Positions 46,889 through 54,665 of a DNA stretch of 64,000 nucleotides are shown in pieces. How positions within the stretch are numbered: position 1 is the stretch's first letter; each line of letters starts with the position of its first letter. Under the pieces are notes generated by a model. That model was not told the DNA's origin and did no database searches. It saw only the letters and a program-made list of their open reading frames with translations. This DNA is from Lacticaseibacillus chiayiensis (GTDB lineage Bacteria; Bacillota; Bacilli; Lactobacillales; Lactobacillaceae), in the NCBI RefSeq assembly GCF_004123795.1, contig NZ_MSSM01000006.1, positions 1 through 64,000 on the forward strand, written 5' to 3'. A program made the translations under genes and the position numbers.

Positions 46889-47581
46889 TTAGACGTGCAG
46901 CTTGGCGAAAACATCAACCGCATCTTCCAACACCATTTGTGCACCTTCTGGCAAAGCAATCCGCTCGCGGTTGACGGCCACAATCGTCGCATTCGGTTGC
47001 GCATAGCCGATTAAGCCGGCAAATGGGTACACGACAAAGCTTGTTCCCACTACAATCAGCAAGTCTGCCTGCGCAATGGCATTGATTGCCGCGCTGACTG
47101 TATCCGGATTGATCGGCTCGCCATATAAAACAATATCTGGTCGTAAAATACCGCCATCTTCTGCGTGCAGGTCGCTTTTTAAATACGTCTGGTAGTCGAA
47201 GTGTTTGCGACAGATTTGACAGTAAATCCGATAAAGATTGCCGTGAAATTCAACCACATGTTTAGCCCCAGCTTTGCGGTCGAGTCCGTCCACATTTTGG
47301 GTCACAATCGTTCCTTTTTCGTTCGTAATGGCCGCCATCTTTTCATGAATGACGTTCGGTTTGGCGTCAGGATAATACATATTGGCGACAACAAACTTGT
47401 GAAAATTCTTGTGGTGGGTTTGTAGATTATCAATCGATAAAGCATACTCTGGATCAACCTTATCAGCATACAAACCGCCTTTTGAACGATAATCCGGAAC
47501 CCCAGAAGCTGTCGAAACGCCTGCCCCAGTCATAAATGTAACCCGTTTGGCCTGGTTAATAGCTGTTTGCAAATCAAACAT
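46889..47581 (-). CDS. Sir2-family NAD-dependent protein deacylase with altered zinc site
   Basis: 230 residues. NAD motifs GAGVSTASGVPDYRS near 18-32, TQNVDGLDRKAG near 93-104, catalytic His in VVEFHGNLYRIYC, and GTSFVVYPFAGL near 180. The zinc module normally has two CxxC pairs; here the first, CQIC, is kept but the second reads HAED before GGILRPDIVLYGE. The zinc could be held by Cys, His and Asp, or lost. The start at 47581 has TAGGAG 9 nt upstream. Confidence 0.88.
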   Translation of the reverse strand: MFDLQTAINQAKRVTFMTGAGVSTASGVPDYRSKGGLYADKVDPEYALSIDNLQTHHKNFHKFVVANMYYPDAKPNVIHEKMAAITNEKGTIVTQNVDGLDRKAGAKHVVEFHGNLYRIYCQICRKHFDYQTYLKSDLHAEDGGILRPDIVLYGEPINPDTVSAAINAIAQADLLIVVGTSFVVYPFAGLIGYAQPNATIVAVNRERIALPEGAQMVLEDAVDVFAKLHV

Positions 47582-47777
47582 CAATTCCATCTCCTAGCAC
47601 ACTGAGCAAAACAACATTCCTGAACAACAGATCAATCACATCATGACGCAAAATTCTTAACCAGCTCGCAGCATAAAGTCGGCGTCGCAGCTACTTTGAC
47701 ATCAAACTCGTCATCATGCCCCAAAAAGGTGTAATATTATTTATATAAGAAACATTGTAGAAGGGAGTCCGGATGTC

Positions 47778-47924
47778 ATGAAGTCCTTTCGGTGGTCACA
47801 TTTTTTTAGTTATCTGTTCATGATTCTTGTCCTTGTTTTCTTTCTTTTCGTCTTCTACCAAGTTATCATGCTTGGTATTCAATCCGTAACCAATGGCTTT
47901 TTCATTAATTTTGGTCATCATTGA
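47778..47924 (+). CDS. 48-residue membrane microprotein
   Basis: ATG at 47778, 48 codons, TGA at 47922-47924. After MKSFRWSHFF comes one hydrophobic helix (SYLFMILVLVFFLFVFYQVIM), then LGIQSVTNGFFINFGHH. GGGAG lies about 10 nt upstream, and an AT-rich stretch (TAATATTATTTATATAAG) lies 40 bp upstream as a possible promoter. It overlaps the 3' end of the opposite-strand IpaB/EvcA gene by 7 bp. There is no family I recognise. A single-pass, positive-inside protein fits the sequence. Confidence 0.6.
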   Translation: MKSFRWSHFFSYLFMILVLVFFLFVFYQVIMLGIQSVTNGFFINFGHH

Positions 47925-48847
47925 CGGATGCTAAAATCTAAACGGTACTGCGCCAGAATGTCATTTAGTGGCTGTTGATACAGCTGTTGAAAGGCGTCTG
48001 GCGTTGTTTCTTTTTCTGACAGTGGTAAGACGAATGCGTTCTGGTCATCGCTGCGCCCCATCGCCACATACGCAGGCTGTTTCGTGTCTCGATTGCGATA
48101 GCTGCTGTGCTTAACAAGGTAAACCTGATCGAGTGTGAGCCGCAACTGTCGTTTGGATAAAACCGGCGTCACTGTAGTAAATTCATGATCGTTGGTCGGT
48201 TGATAACCCAACTTTTCAATTTGGGCATCGAATCGCTGGAACAAATGGACAATCGCTCGGCGCAATCCAAACGGCGAGACAAGTTTCTGTTCATCTAGCA
48301 AACCAAATAGCTCTTGAGCATATGGTAATGCTTGCGGATACGCGCTTACCAGCTCATCAGGTAGCTGTCCGTCTAAAAAGCCCAAAAGATCCAGCAACGA
48401 CAGGATTCGGTAAATGATCAACTGATCGTCAGCTTCGGCTGGCACATTCTGCTTGAAGCCTGCCAGGACTTGTGCAACTACTTCGTCTGTCAGCAAGCCA
48501 TGTTCGCGCTGCCAAGCAACTACCAGCATATGCACTGCAGCGTTAAACAATGCCGTACTGGTGGCATAGAGCTGGTCATCCACTTGCGGATCGCCGCTCA
48601 GCAAATGAAATTGCAGTTGCGGATAGCCTTTCATTTGAAACAATAAATGAAGCAGTTCGTGACTTAATGTATACGCCACGTCCGTTGTATCGGTCACGAC
48701 CACCTCTAGCGTACCATCTTTTTTCAGTCGCTGATGACTTTGATCATGGGTCAACACACCGCTTGCTTCACCACTGACCACCACCTCCAGCGGGTGATCG
48801 TAGTGACTTTTCACTTCATCAAGTAATGCCTGCACATCTTTTTGCAT
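47918..48847 (-). CDS. IpaB/EvcA-type protein with HExxH motif
   Basis: 309 residues. The N-terminal part has VAYTLSHELLHLLFQMKGYP near residues 57-76, where HELLH fits the HExxH zinc-protease motif. After it comes a mostly helical region (QLYATSTALFNAAVHMLV) and a basic C-terminal third. Lactobacillus genomes label such proteins IpaB/EvcA family; I know of no tested function. No signal peptide is seen. It is preceded by a weak ribosome site. A metalloprotease role is possible if the other metal ligand exists. Confidence 0.75.
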   Translation of the reverse strand: MQKDVQALLDEVKSHYDHPLEVVVSGEASGVLTHDQSHQRLKKDGTLEVVVTDTTDVAYTLSHELLHLLFQMKGYPQLQFHLLSGDPQVDDQLYATSTALFNAAVHMLVVAWQREHGLLTDEVVAQVLAGFKQNVPAEADDQLIIYRILSLLDLLGFLDGQLPDELVSAYPQALPYAQELFGLLDEQKLVSPFGLRRAIVHLFQRFDAQIEKLGYQPTNDHEFTTVTPVLSKRQLRLTLDQVYLVKHSSYRNRDTKQPAYVAMGRSDDQNAFVLPLSEKETTPDAFQQLYQQPLNDILAQYRLDFSIRQ

Positions 48848-48987
48848 GCTTATTCAAAACTCCTTGTCATGGCTCAATTCGGTCTGCTTGATTTTCTTGT
48901 GGCAATAAAAATCTTTTTAATTCAAAATTGGCTTTCGTAATTTCAATCTACTATCATAAAGGTAGCGGTAAAAGGGAGGAAATTCAA

Positions 48988-49497
48988 ATGAAACTATCCG
49001 TTCCACTTGTCAATGGGATGCTGGCCGATCGTTATGGCAAGTATGCTACCGGGGCAGATGTCAAAAATGGCTATCCGATCACGAGTTTTCCATTTACGAT
49101 TGAAGATGCTCCGGAAGACACTGTCAGTTTCGCACTTTGGCTCCTTGATTATGACGCGGTTCCGGTCGGCGGACTGCCTTGGATTCACTGGAATGTGGCG
49201 AACATTCCTGCCAATGTCACATCGATCCCGGTTGGTGCGAGTCACAGCGATCAGATCCCGATGATCGAAGGTAAAAACGCCACTGCAGGTAATTATATAG
49301 GCAATGCTGATCCTTTCACTCAACAAGGTTATACGGGGCCAAGACCGCCGGACAAGGATCACGACTATACGCTGATTGTCTTTGCTTTAGATACCGAACT
49401 GCCGCTGAAACCGGGATTTTGGTTAAATGAAGCTCGTCACGCCATGAAAGGCCACATTTTGGCTAAGGCGGAAATTGATTTACCATCACGGGTTTAA
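48988..49497 (+). CDS. PEBP-family (YbhB/YbcL-like) protein
   Basis: Phosphatidylethanolamine-binding-protein-like protein of 169 residues starting MKLSVPLVNGMLADRYGKY. The family ligand-site segments appear: FALWLLDYDAVPVGGLPWIHWNVANIP near residues 45-72 and GYTGPRPPDKDHDYTLIVFALD near 113-134 (the GPRPP motif). The bacterial family has no settled role. The start at 48988 has GGGAGG 8-13 nt upstream; an upstream in-frame codon is poor. It has its own promoter region. Confidence 0.9.
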   Translation: MKLSVPLVNGMLADRYGKYATGADVKNGYPITSFPFTIEDAPEDTVSFALWLLDYDAVPVGGLPWIHWNVANIPANVTSIPVGASHSDQIPMIEGKNATAGNYIGNADPFTQQGYTGPRPPDKDHDYTLIVFALDTELPLKPGFWLNEARHAMKGHILAKAEIDLPSRV

Positions 49498-49623
49498 TTC
49501 ACGTTTACCAATAGCAGGCAAACAATCGCTTAACCCAGAAGCTAAGGCTGACTCGTGACGCATTGCTTCAAATAACTACAAGCGAGTTGTATAATTTTAG
49601 ATTTTTCGTTGTTTCTCTGCATC

Positions 49624-49675
49624 AAAAAAGACTTTGAGATTCTGCATCGCATGATGTGGAATTTCAGAGTCTTTT
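49624..49675. terminator. Bidirectional terminator between the PEBP and MmgE/PrpD genes
   Basis: AAAAGACT.TGA.ATTC pairs with GAAT.TCA.AGTCTTTT around CAT...ATG, giving a long interrupted stem with A and T tracts on the two sides. Confidence 0.75.
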
Positions 49676-49750
49676 AGTTTGGCTTTGATATTATGAGCCG
49701 ACTTCGTACTGAAGACCAAGCTTACTGCACCACTGCATCGTTCTAATAGT

Positions 49751-51127
49751 TTAGTGATAGTCAATGGCTGCTAAAACAGCGAACAGGTCACGCGTCTTTT
49801 CATGTTCAAGATTTTTAACAATCTGCTTGATCTTTTCTGCTTGCTCCTCTGTTAGATGGCCAGCCGTCAAACGATCAAACTTATCAACGGCATCCTGCCA
49901 CGTAAATGGATGGCTCGGCATGCCTGGATAATCTTTAACTTCGTGAACCTTAGTCTGTCCGTCTTTAGTTTTAATTGTGATTTTTGAACAAAAGTCCTTT
50001 GGGTACCGTTTGGTGAAATCTGCATTCGGCTCAACGCTGACTTTTTTCATCAAATTCTGTACATCGTCACGCGTAATACGTTCCGGTCGAAATTGCGGTT
50101 GCATCACCTGTCCATCTAATGCCGCAACTGCCAAAAGATAAGGAAGCGAGTGATCTGCTTGTTCTTTGGTGGTCACATCTCCCATTGCATTACCATATAA
50201 GCCGCCGCCTGAAAAATCATAGGTCATTTGCGGGACATCAGCAAAAATTGAAACAATATCGGATGCTTGAATATGATACTGATCAATGAGCTCTAGCAGA
50301 CATTCAATTGGCGCCTGTGTATGAATCATCGCAATGAACTTTTTGATTGTACTTTGCGGTACCCAATCATACCCCTCCGTTTCCCAGTTGATGTCAATCG
50401 TCCTGCCCAAAAGATGCTCAACGCCTTGCTGACCTTCAATAATCGTCAACGGACCTTGGATACCTCCTTGAGCTAAATACATCGCATTAAAAGCACCCAA
50501 AGCCGATTGCGCCGAAGCTAGACCTTTCCACTCTGACAACGGCTTTGACCGAATGCCTGCAAACGACGCATCACTCGCCACTGCCATGGCAATCGCATTA
50601 GCAATTGTGGACGCATCCCATCCCATTAACTTTCCCGCAGCTGCAGGGATTGAATATGCCAACTGTGCGGTATGGTCAAAACCCTTCGACATGAAATTAG
50701 CCTTTTCAACCAGAAGCGATTGAATTGACCAACTGACCGCAACCGCAAGCATTAAGTCCTTACCACTAGCATCGGCAATTTCTGCAGCAGTTAGCACACC
50801 GCCAAAATTATCAGCCGTGTGAGCAGTTTCTGTCGGCGCCATAATGTTATCCATTGCGTCAACATAACGAACCAATGCCGTGTGCCAAAAAGCGGCATAA
50901 ACAGGATTGGAGTAACCGCCAGCAATCAGGGGTACATGACCGCCACCACCAAATTCTCTAGTCTGGCGGCGACACACATCAATAGGGGTGGCTCCTAGCG
51001 CGGCAATCTGACAGCCTAGCGAATCAAGGATATGTATCGGGATTTGCTTTTTTGAAGCCGCAGATAAATCTTCATAACGAGCACGTAAAGCATAGTCAGC
51101 AATTTGTTCAACTTTTGTTTTTGTCAT
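49751..51127 (-). CDS. MmgE/PrpD-family dehydratase-like protein
   Basis: 458 residues. Family landmarks: HILDSLGCQIAALG near 32, AAFWHTALVRYVDAMD near 78-93, HTADNFGGVLTAAEIADASG near 102, and KFIAMIHTQAPIECLLELI near 265. Members include 2-methylcitrate dehydratase and iron-independent citrate/aconitate-like dehydratases. No methylcitrate gene is near, so the substrate is open. A permease gene 26 bp upstream is probably in the same operon. Base composition looks more AT-rich than the flanks. Confidence 0.88.
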   Translation of the reverse strand: MTKTKVEQIADYALRARYEDLSAASKKQIPIHILDSLGCQIAALGATPIDVCRRQTREFGGGGHVPLIAGGYSNPVYAAFWHTALVRYVDAMDNIMAPTETAHTADNFGGVLTAAEIADASGKDLMLAVAVSWSIQSLLVEKANFMSKGFDHTAQLAYSIPAAAGKLMGWDASTIANAIAMAVASDASFAGIRSKPLSEWKGLASAQSALGAFNAMYLAQGGIQGPLTIIEGQQGVEHLLGRTIDINWETEGYDWVPQSTIKKFIAMIHTQAPIECLLELIDQYHIQASDIVSIFADVPQMTYDFSGGGLYGNAMGDVTTKEQADHSLPYLLAVAALDGQVMQPQFRPERITRDDVQNLMKKVSVEPNADFTKRYPKDFCSKITIKTKDGQTKVHEVKDYPGMPSHPFTWQDAVDKFDRLTAGHLTEEQAEKIKQIVKNLEHEKTRDLFAVLAAIDYH

Positions 51128-51153
51128 CTTAATCAGATCCCCTTAACTCTCCC

Positions 51154-52125
51154 TTAAATATGCAATATCAATATCAAGCCTGTGACCGTTATTAACATTC
51201 CAATGGTTGAAAGTACCAAGATTGAAGAGGCCTCTTTCTGAAATTCTTTGTAGCGTGTCGCTAATAGAACCATCATCGGTCCTGTTGGTAAAGCTGCAAG
51301 CAATAAGCCTTGATTAAAGAACATCGATCCCGGGACTATTCGAAGCAAAAATGCGACTCCTAGAAATAGGATTGGAAGGCCGACATTTTTGAGTATTGTT
51401 AAGATCAGTGTCACGCTATTGATTTGAAACTTGTTATTCGCAATGGTCATACCAGCCACAAAAACCGCAACACCAGTCGTTGTTTCACCAATTAGATTGA
51501 GTGAAGCTGATGCGACGACCGGGATTTTAAAATCCAAGAAAACCAGAATGATGCCTAGCAAAGGCGCCCAGACGTAAGGCGTCTTGAAAATCGCTTGAAA
51601 GACCGAGTTGCCGACTAACTTACCAACTGAAATGTGCTGTGTCGTTTTTCTTTGAAGTTCGATCTTTATAACTGTTGTCGTTAAAGGAATAATAACAACA
51701 TTTAAGACAAGCGAAATCAAGCTAATAGCAACGCCACTTTTTTCCGCACCATAAATTTTTCCAAGTACGGCGGGTCCAAAAAAAGGGCCCGCCGAAAAAC
51801 TGACGCCCAAAGCCGCAATCGCTGAAGCAATCACATTTTGCTTGAAAATCAACTTGGCAACCGCAAAGCCAATCCCATAACCAATCAACAGGGTCAACAA
51901 AAGAGCAACGAACAATACGAACTCTTTTTCGAGCCCAGTTTTAGATACTTTAACGGTTCCGACAAATAACGAAGCTGGCAATGCGAAGTTTAGCACCATT
52001 TCATTAATGATGGGAATCGGTCGCGTCTTGGCACCAAAGGCATGCGTTCGTTCAGCCAAAAAGCCGAGTGTCAAAACAAACAAGATTGGTATGACAATCA
52101 CTAAAGATTGCGTTAATGAGCTCAT
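51154..52125 (-). CDS. AEC-family (auxin efflux carrier-like) permease
   Basis: 323 residues with about ten hydrophobic helices in two halves. The first half has ILFVLTLGFLAERT and NEMVLNFALPASLFVGTV near 36-53, and the second has GVAVFVAGMTIANNKF near 220. Family members in lactic acid bacteria carry malate, malonate or similar acids (MleP group). Its place directly before the MmgE/PrpD gene suggests uptake or export of that enzyme's organic acid. The start at 52125 has GGAGG about 10 nt upstream; 26 bp separate the two genes. Confidence 0.88.
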   Translation of the reverse strand: MSSLTQSLVIVIPILFVLTLGFLAERTHAFGAKTRPIPIINEMVLNFALPASLFVGTVKVSKTGLEKEFVLFVALLLTLLIGYGIGFAVAKLIFKQNVIASAIAALGVSFSAGPFFGPAVLGKIYGAEKSGVAISLISLVLNVVIIPLTTTVIKIELQRKTTQHISVGKLVGNSVFQAIFKTPYVWAPLLGIILVFLDFKIPVVASASLNLIGETTTGVAVFVAGMTIANNKFQINSVTLILTILKNVGLPILFLGVAFLLRIVPGSMFFNQGLLLAALPTGPMMVLLATRYKEFQKEASSILVLSTIGMLITVTGLILILHI

Positions 52126-52289
52126 TTTGGATTTGCCTCCATTTGGTCTTATCACTCCTAGGAATGGGTGCAGCTGTGTAAGTACACTTTCTCACGGCGA
52201 TTTTCTTAGCATGCTCAAAAGTGCCTACCATCCATCTGCTGATTACCGCCGATGACGAATTTTTGAATGCAACACTCATCCGCTATAGG

Positions 52290-52329
52290 TTTTTTGTTAC
52301 TGACTAGCAAAACAAGTCGGTAACAAAAA
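52290..52329. terminator. Terminator after the 92-residue membrane protein
   Basis: GTTACCGACTT and AGTCAGTAAC pair around TGTTTTGCT, with T and A tracts on both sides, so it can stop transcripts from either direction. The stretch 52130-52290 holds no recognisable gene. Confidence 0.8.
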
Positions 52330-52334
52330 GCATT

Positions 52335-52613
52335 TTAACCGCCGTCACCAGTGTTCATCCATAATATACCGGCACCGACCGCAGCCAGTGCCCCGATACC
52401 AATGATACCGGCTAGTGCAAATTTGAAAATGGCAAAGCCGCCGAGGGCAAATAGCAACAAGCTGATGAACGGATGCCGCAAAATCGCTCCCAGTAACTTA
52501 ATCACCAAAAATAAGATGATAATCACTGCCACAATGGCACCAATGGTAATCGCACCTGTTAGCGTGTGACTGTTTTGCCCGGTTGCATCGCTGACTAAAA
52601 TATTAGGAAACAT
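52335..52613 (-). CDS. Small membrane protein, 92 residues
   Basis: After a polar N-terminus (MFPNILVSDATGQNSH) come three hydrophobic helices (ITIGAIVAVIIILFLVIKLLG, HPFISLLLFALGGFAIF, LAGIIGIGALAAVGAGILW). I do not recognise the family. GAGGCGG lies 4-10 nt before the ATG. It directly follows the DUF1002 gene (34 bp), so the pair is probably co-transcribed. A membrane partner for the exported DUF1002 protein is a reasonable guess, nothing more. Confidence 0.75.
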   Translation of the reverse strand: MFPNILVSDATGQNSHTLTGAITIGAIVAVIIILFLVIKLLGAILRHPFISLLLFALGGFAIFKFALAGIIGIGALAAVGAGILWMNTGDGG

Positions 52614-52647
52614 GCTACCGCCTCGCTTTTAACTTGCCTTACTGCCA

Positions 52648-53631
52648 TTAGTGCAGTAGATTTTGAACCCACTGGCCAAGACCGTTAAAGAAATTAACAA
52701 TGCCATCCCAGATTTTCTGCAGAAAATTCCGGTTTTCTTCTGTGTTTAGGCTTTTGTTCAGCTTATCAAACAATCCCTTAGCCGAATTCTGAATCGAATT
52801 AGCCAATTTCCCTGCTTGCGCCTTAAAATCAGTATTCTTTAGCGACCCGGCTTTTTGCACGTTCACCAACAAGTTAATAATCAGTTGACGCTGGTTGTTG
52901 TTGATCACATTCGTTAAATTATTTTGCTTAAGCTGGCTGTCTACGATGTTGCCAATTTGATTTTGAGACAACGTTTGCTGGCCATTGTTACTTTGAGTCG
53001 CCATCTGTTGCTTAGCACCGGCCACAGCATTGTTCAACTGCTTGTCCGAGTATCCGTCTTTGTCTTTGTTGGCTTGGGTAATCGAACTGAGTGTGTTGAC
53101 TTCTTGCTGAGCAGCATTGATTTGTTGATGATTGAGGTTATCGCCATTTTGGGCAAACGCCGCATAGACACCAGCCAATGCACCGGAGCCATCGATTTTG
53201 ACGGCACTGGTGATATAGAGGTTGGCGTTGCTGACGCCGGCAGTTAATGCAGCATTGCGATATTGATCAGCCGTAATGGTGGTAATGTTATTCGTCCCGT
53301 TATACGGCACAATGGTGACATTAATGCCGCCATTATTGGTTTTTTGCACCAACGCACTGGACCAGACGCCAGAGTTCTCGGTAAACGAGCTTCCTGAAGG
53401 ATTGAGATACTTCACTAAGGTTGCGCCATTGACCGTCAGCTGACTGGCGTCGGAAACACCTGCAGCATTTTGCAACGTGCTGAGCGTGCCGCTTTTTTGG
53501 TCGCTCGTCAACGAAGCGCCGAGCGTGGCAACCGGTTGTGACCAAGTATCCGCCCGGACCACTCGTGGCGCTGTAGTTAGTAATGCCAAACCGGCTGCAG
53601 CCAACCCCAGCCATTTGATCAATTTTTTCAT
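52648..53631 (-). CDS. DUF1002 exported protein
   Basis: 327 residues. The signal peptide MKKLIKWLGLAAAGLALLT ends at about residue 27 (RVVRA-DTWSQP). The DUF1002 landmarks are GASLTSDQKSGTLSTLQNAAGV, NITTITADQYRNAALTAGV and a QQINAAQQEVNTLSSITQAN helix. Then a Gln/Asn-rich, helical second half (NNGQQTLSQNQIGNIVDSQL) ends in DGIVNFFNGLGQWVQNLLH, an amphipathic tail. There are no cell-wall anchor motifs. The function of this Firmicute family is not known. Confidence 0.85.
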   Translation of the reverse strand: MKKLIKWLGLAAAGLALLTTAPRVVRADTWSQPVATLGASLTSDQKSGTLSTLQNAAGVSDASQLTVNGATLVKYLNPSGSSFTENSGVWSSALVQKTNNGGINVTIVPYNGTNNITTITADQYRNAALTAGVSNANLYITSAVKIDGSGALAGVYAAFAQNGDNLNHQQINAAQQEVNTLSSITQANKDKDGYSDKQLNNAVAGAKQQMATQSNNGQQTLSQNQIGNIVDSQLKQNNLTNVINNNQRQLIINLLVNVQKAGSLKNTDFKAQAGKLANSIQNSAKGLFDKLNKSLNTEENRNFLQKIWDGIVNFFNGLGQWVQNLLH

Positions 53632-53723
53632 AGCTCAAAACCATCCTTTAGATTGGTACTTTCATTATCGTTGTTTGCGCGCATGCCGTCAGTATATCAG
53701 CCTGCTTTTTAAGCAATGATTAA

Positions 53724-54665
53724 TTAATGTTCCCGCTGTTCTACTGCTCGACTATTAAGGTGATCATAAAGCGCGCCTTCTCGCAGCCCACATTGGGAAA
53801 AGGTCAGCCGATCGGAATCAAGATACCGAATCATGGAAATCACCGGCACTAAGCCACCTACAATAATGTCAGCACGATACTTCGCTAATCCGGGAATGGC
53901 TTCTCGCGTTGTCAGATCAGAGCTCAGAATTTCTTTAAAGATACTGTTTGCTTGTTGGGTTGGCATCCGGTAGCCATGAATGGCCTCAAAGTCCGCCAGC
54001 TTTTCTTTGCGGCGTTCGATTTTAGCCAAAGTTCGGTTACTGCCACCCAGTGCCACAATCGGCAAATTCTGGGCCCGCCGCAACCACCACACACTGTTGA
54101 AGGTTTGGTGAATGAACGTACTTAAGGAAAAATATTCCGCCGCCGAAATGACATCCGGACTTAAAAAGCGTTCGGAAAGGTTGACCGAGCCGAATGGAAT
54201 CGATACCAGATGCTGGAGCTTGCGATTCTGAACCAGTACCAGTTCCGTTGACGCGCCACCGGTATCCATAATTAAAGCATTTTGAATCGGCAGCGTATTG
54301 ATGACCCCTAAGAAGTCATACTCGGCTTCGCGGGTTCCGGGAATCACGCTAATCGTTAACCCGACTTCGTTTTTGACTCGTTTAAGAAAAGCCTTTTGAT
54401 TCTTGGCTTGGCGAACCGCCGCCGTGGCAACAGCTTTTAAAGAAATATCTTCATACTTATCCAGTTCGGCTTTGAACCCTTGTAATGCCTTTAATGTTCG
54501 ATCCATGGCTGCTGGCTGAAGGGTTCGCGATGTCCCCATGTCTTCAGACAAGCGCACCATTTCCTTGAGTCGCTTGACCGGTTTCACGACGTCCTGATCA
54601 ATCGACCAGATCGTCATGCGGGCAGAGTTACTGCCAAGGTCAATTACTGCGAAGTGATGCGTCAT
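53724..54665 (-). CDS. ppx2: Exopolyphosphatase-like protein, short form
   Basis: Ppx/GppA family, 313 residues. It has the sugar-kinase-fold phosphate loops IDLGSNSARMTIW near 8-20 and IMDTGGASTELVLV near 137-150, and ends without an HD domain. Members hydrolyse polyphosphate or pppGpp. The start overlaps the ppk stop by 4 bp (ATGA). The short and long ppx genes on either side of ppk may differ in substrate length preference or in regulation; this is inferred from their domain makeup. Confidence 0.9.
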   Translation of the reverse strand: MTHHFAVIDLGSNSARMTIWSIDQDVVKPVKRLKEMVRLSEDMGTSRTLQPAAMDRTLKALQGFKAELDKYEDISLKAVATAAVRQAKNQKAFLKRVKNEVGLTISVIPGTREAEYDFLGVINTLPIQNALIMDTGGASTELVLVQNRKLQHLVSIPFGSVNLSERFLSPDVISAAEYFSLSTFIHQTFNSVWWLRRAQNLPIVALGGSNRTLAKIERRKEKLADFEAIHGYRMPTQQANSIFKEILSSDLTTREAIPGLAKYRADIIVGGLVPVISMIRYLDSDRLTFSQCGLREGALYDHLNSRAVEQREH

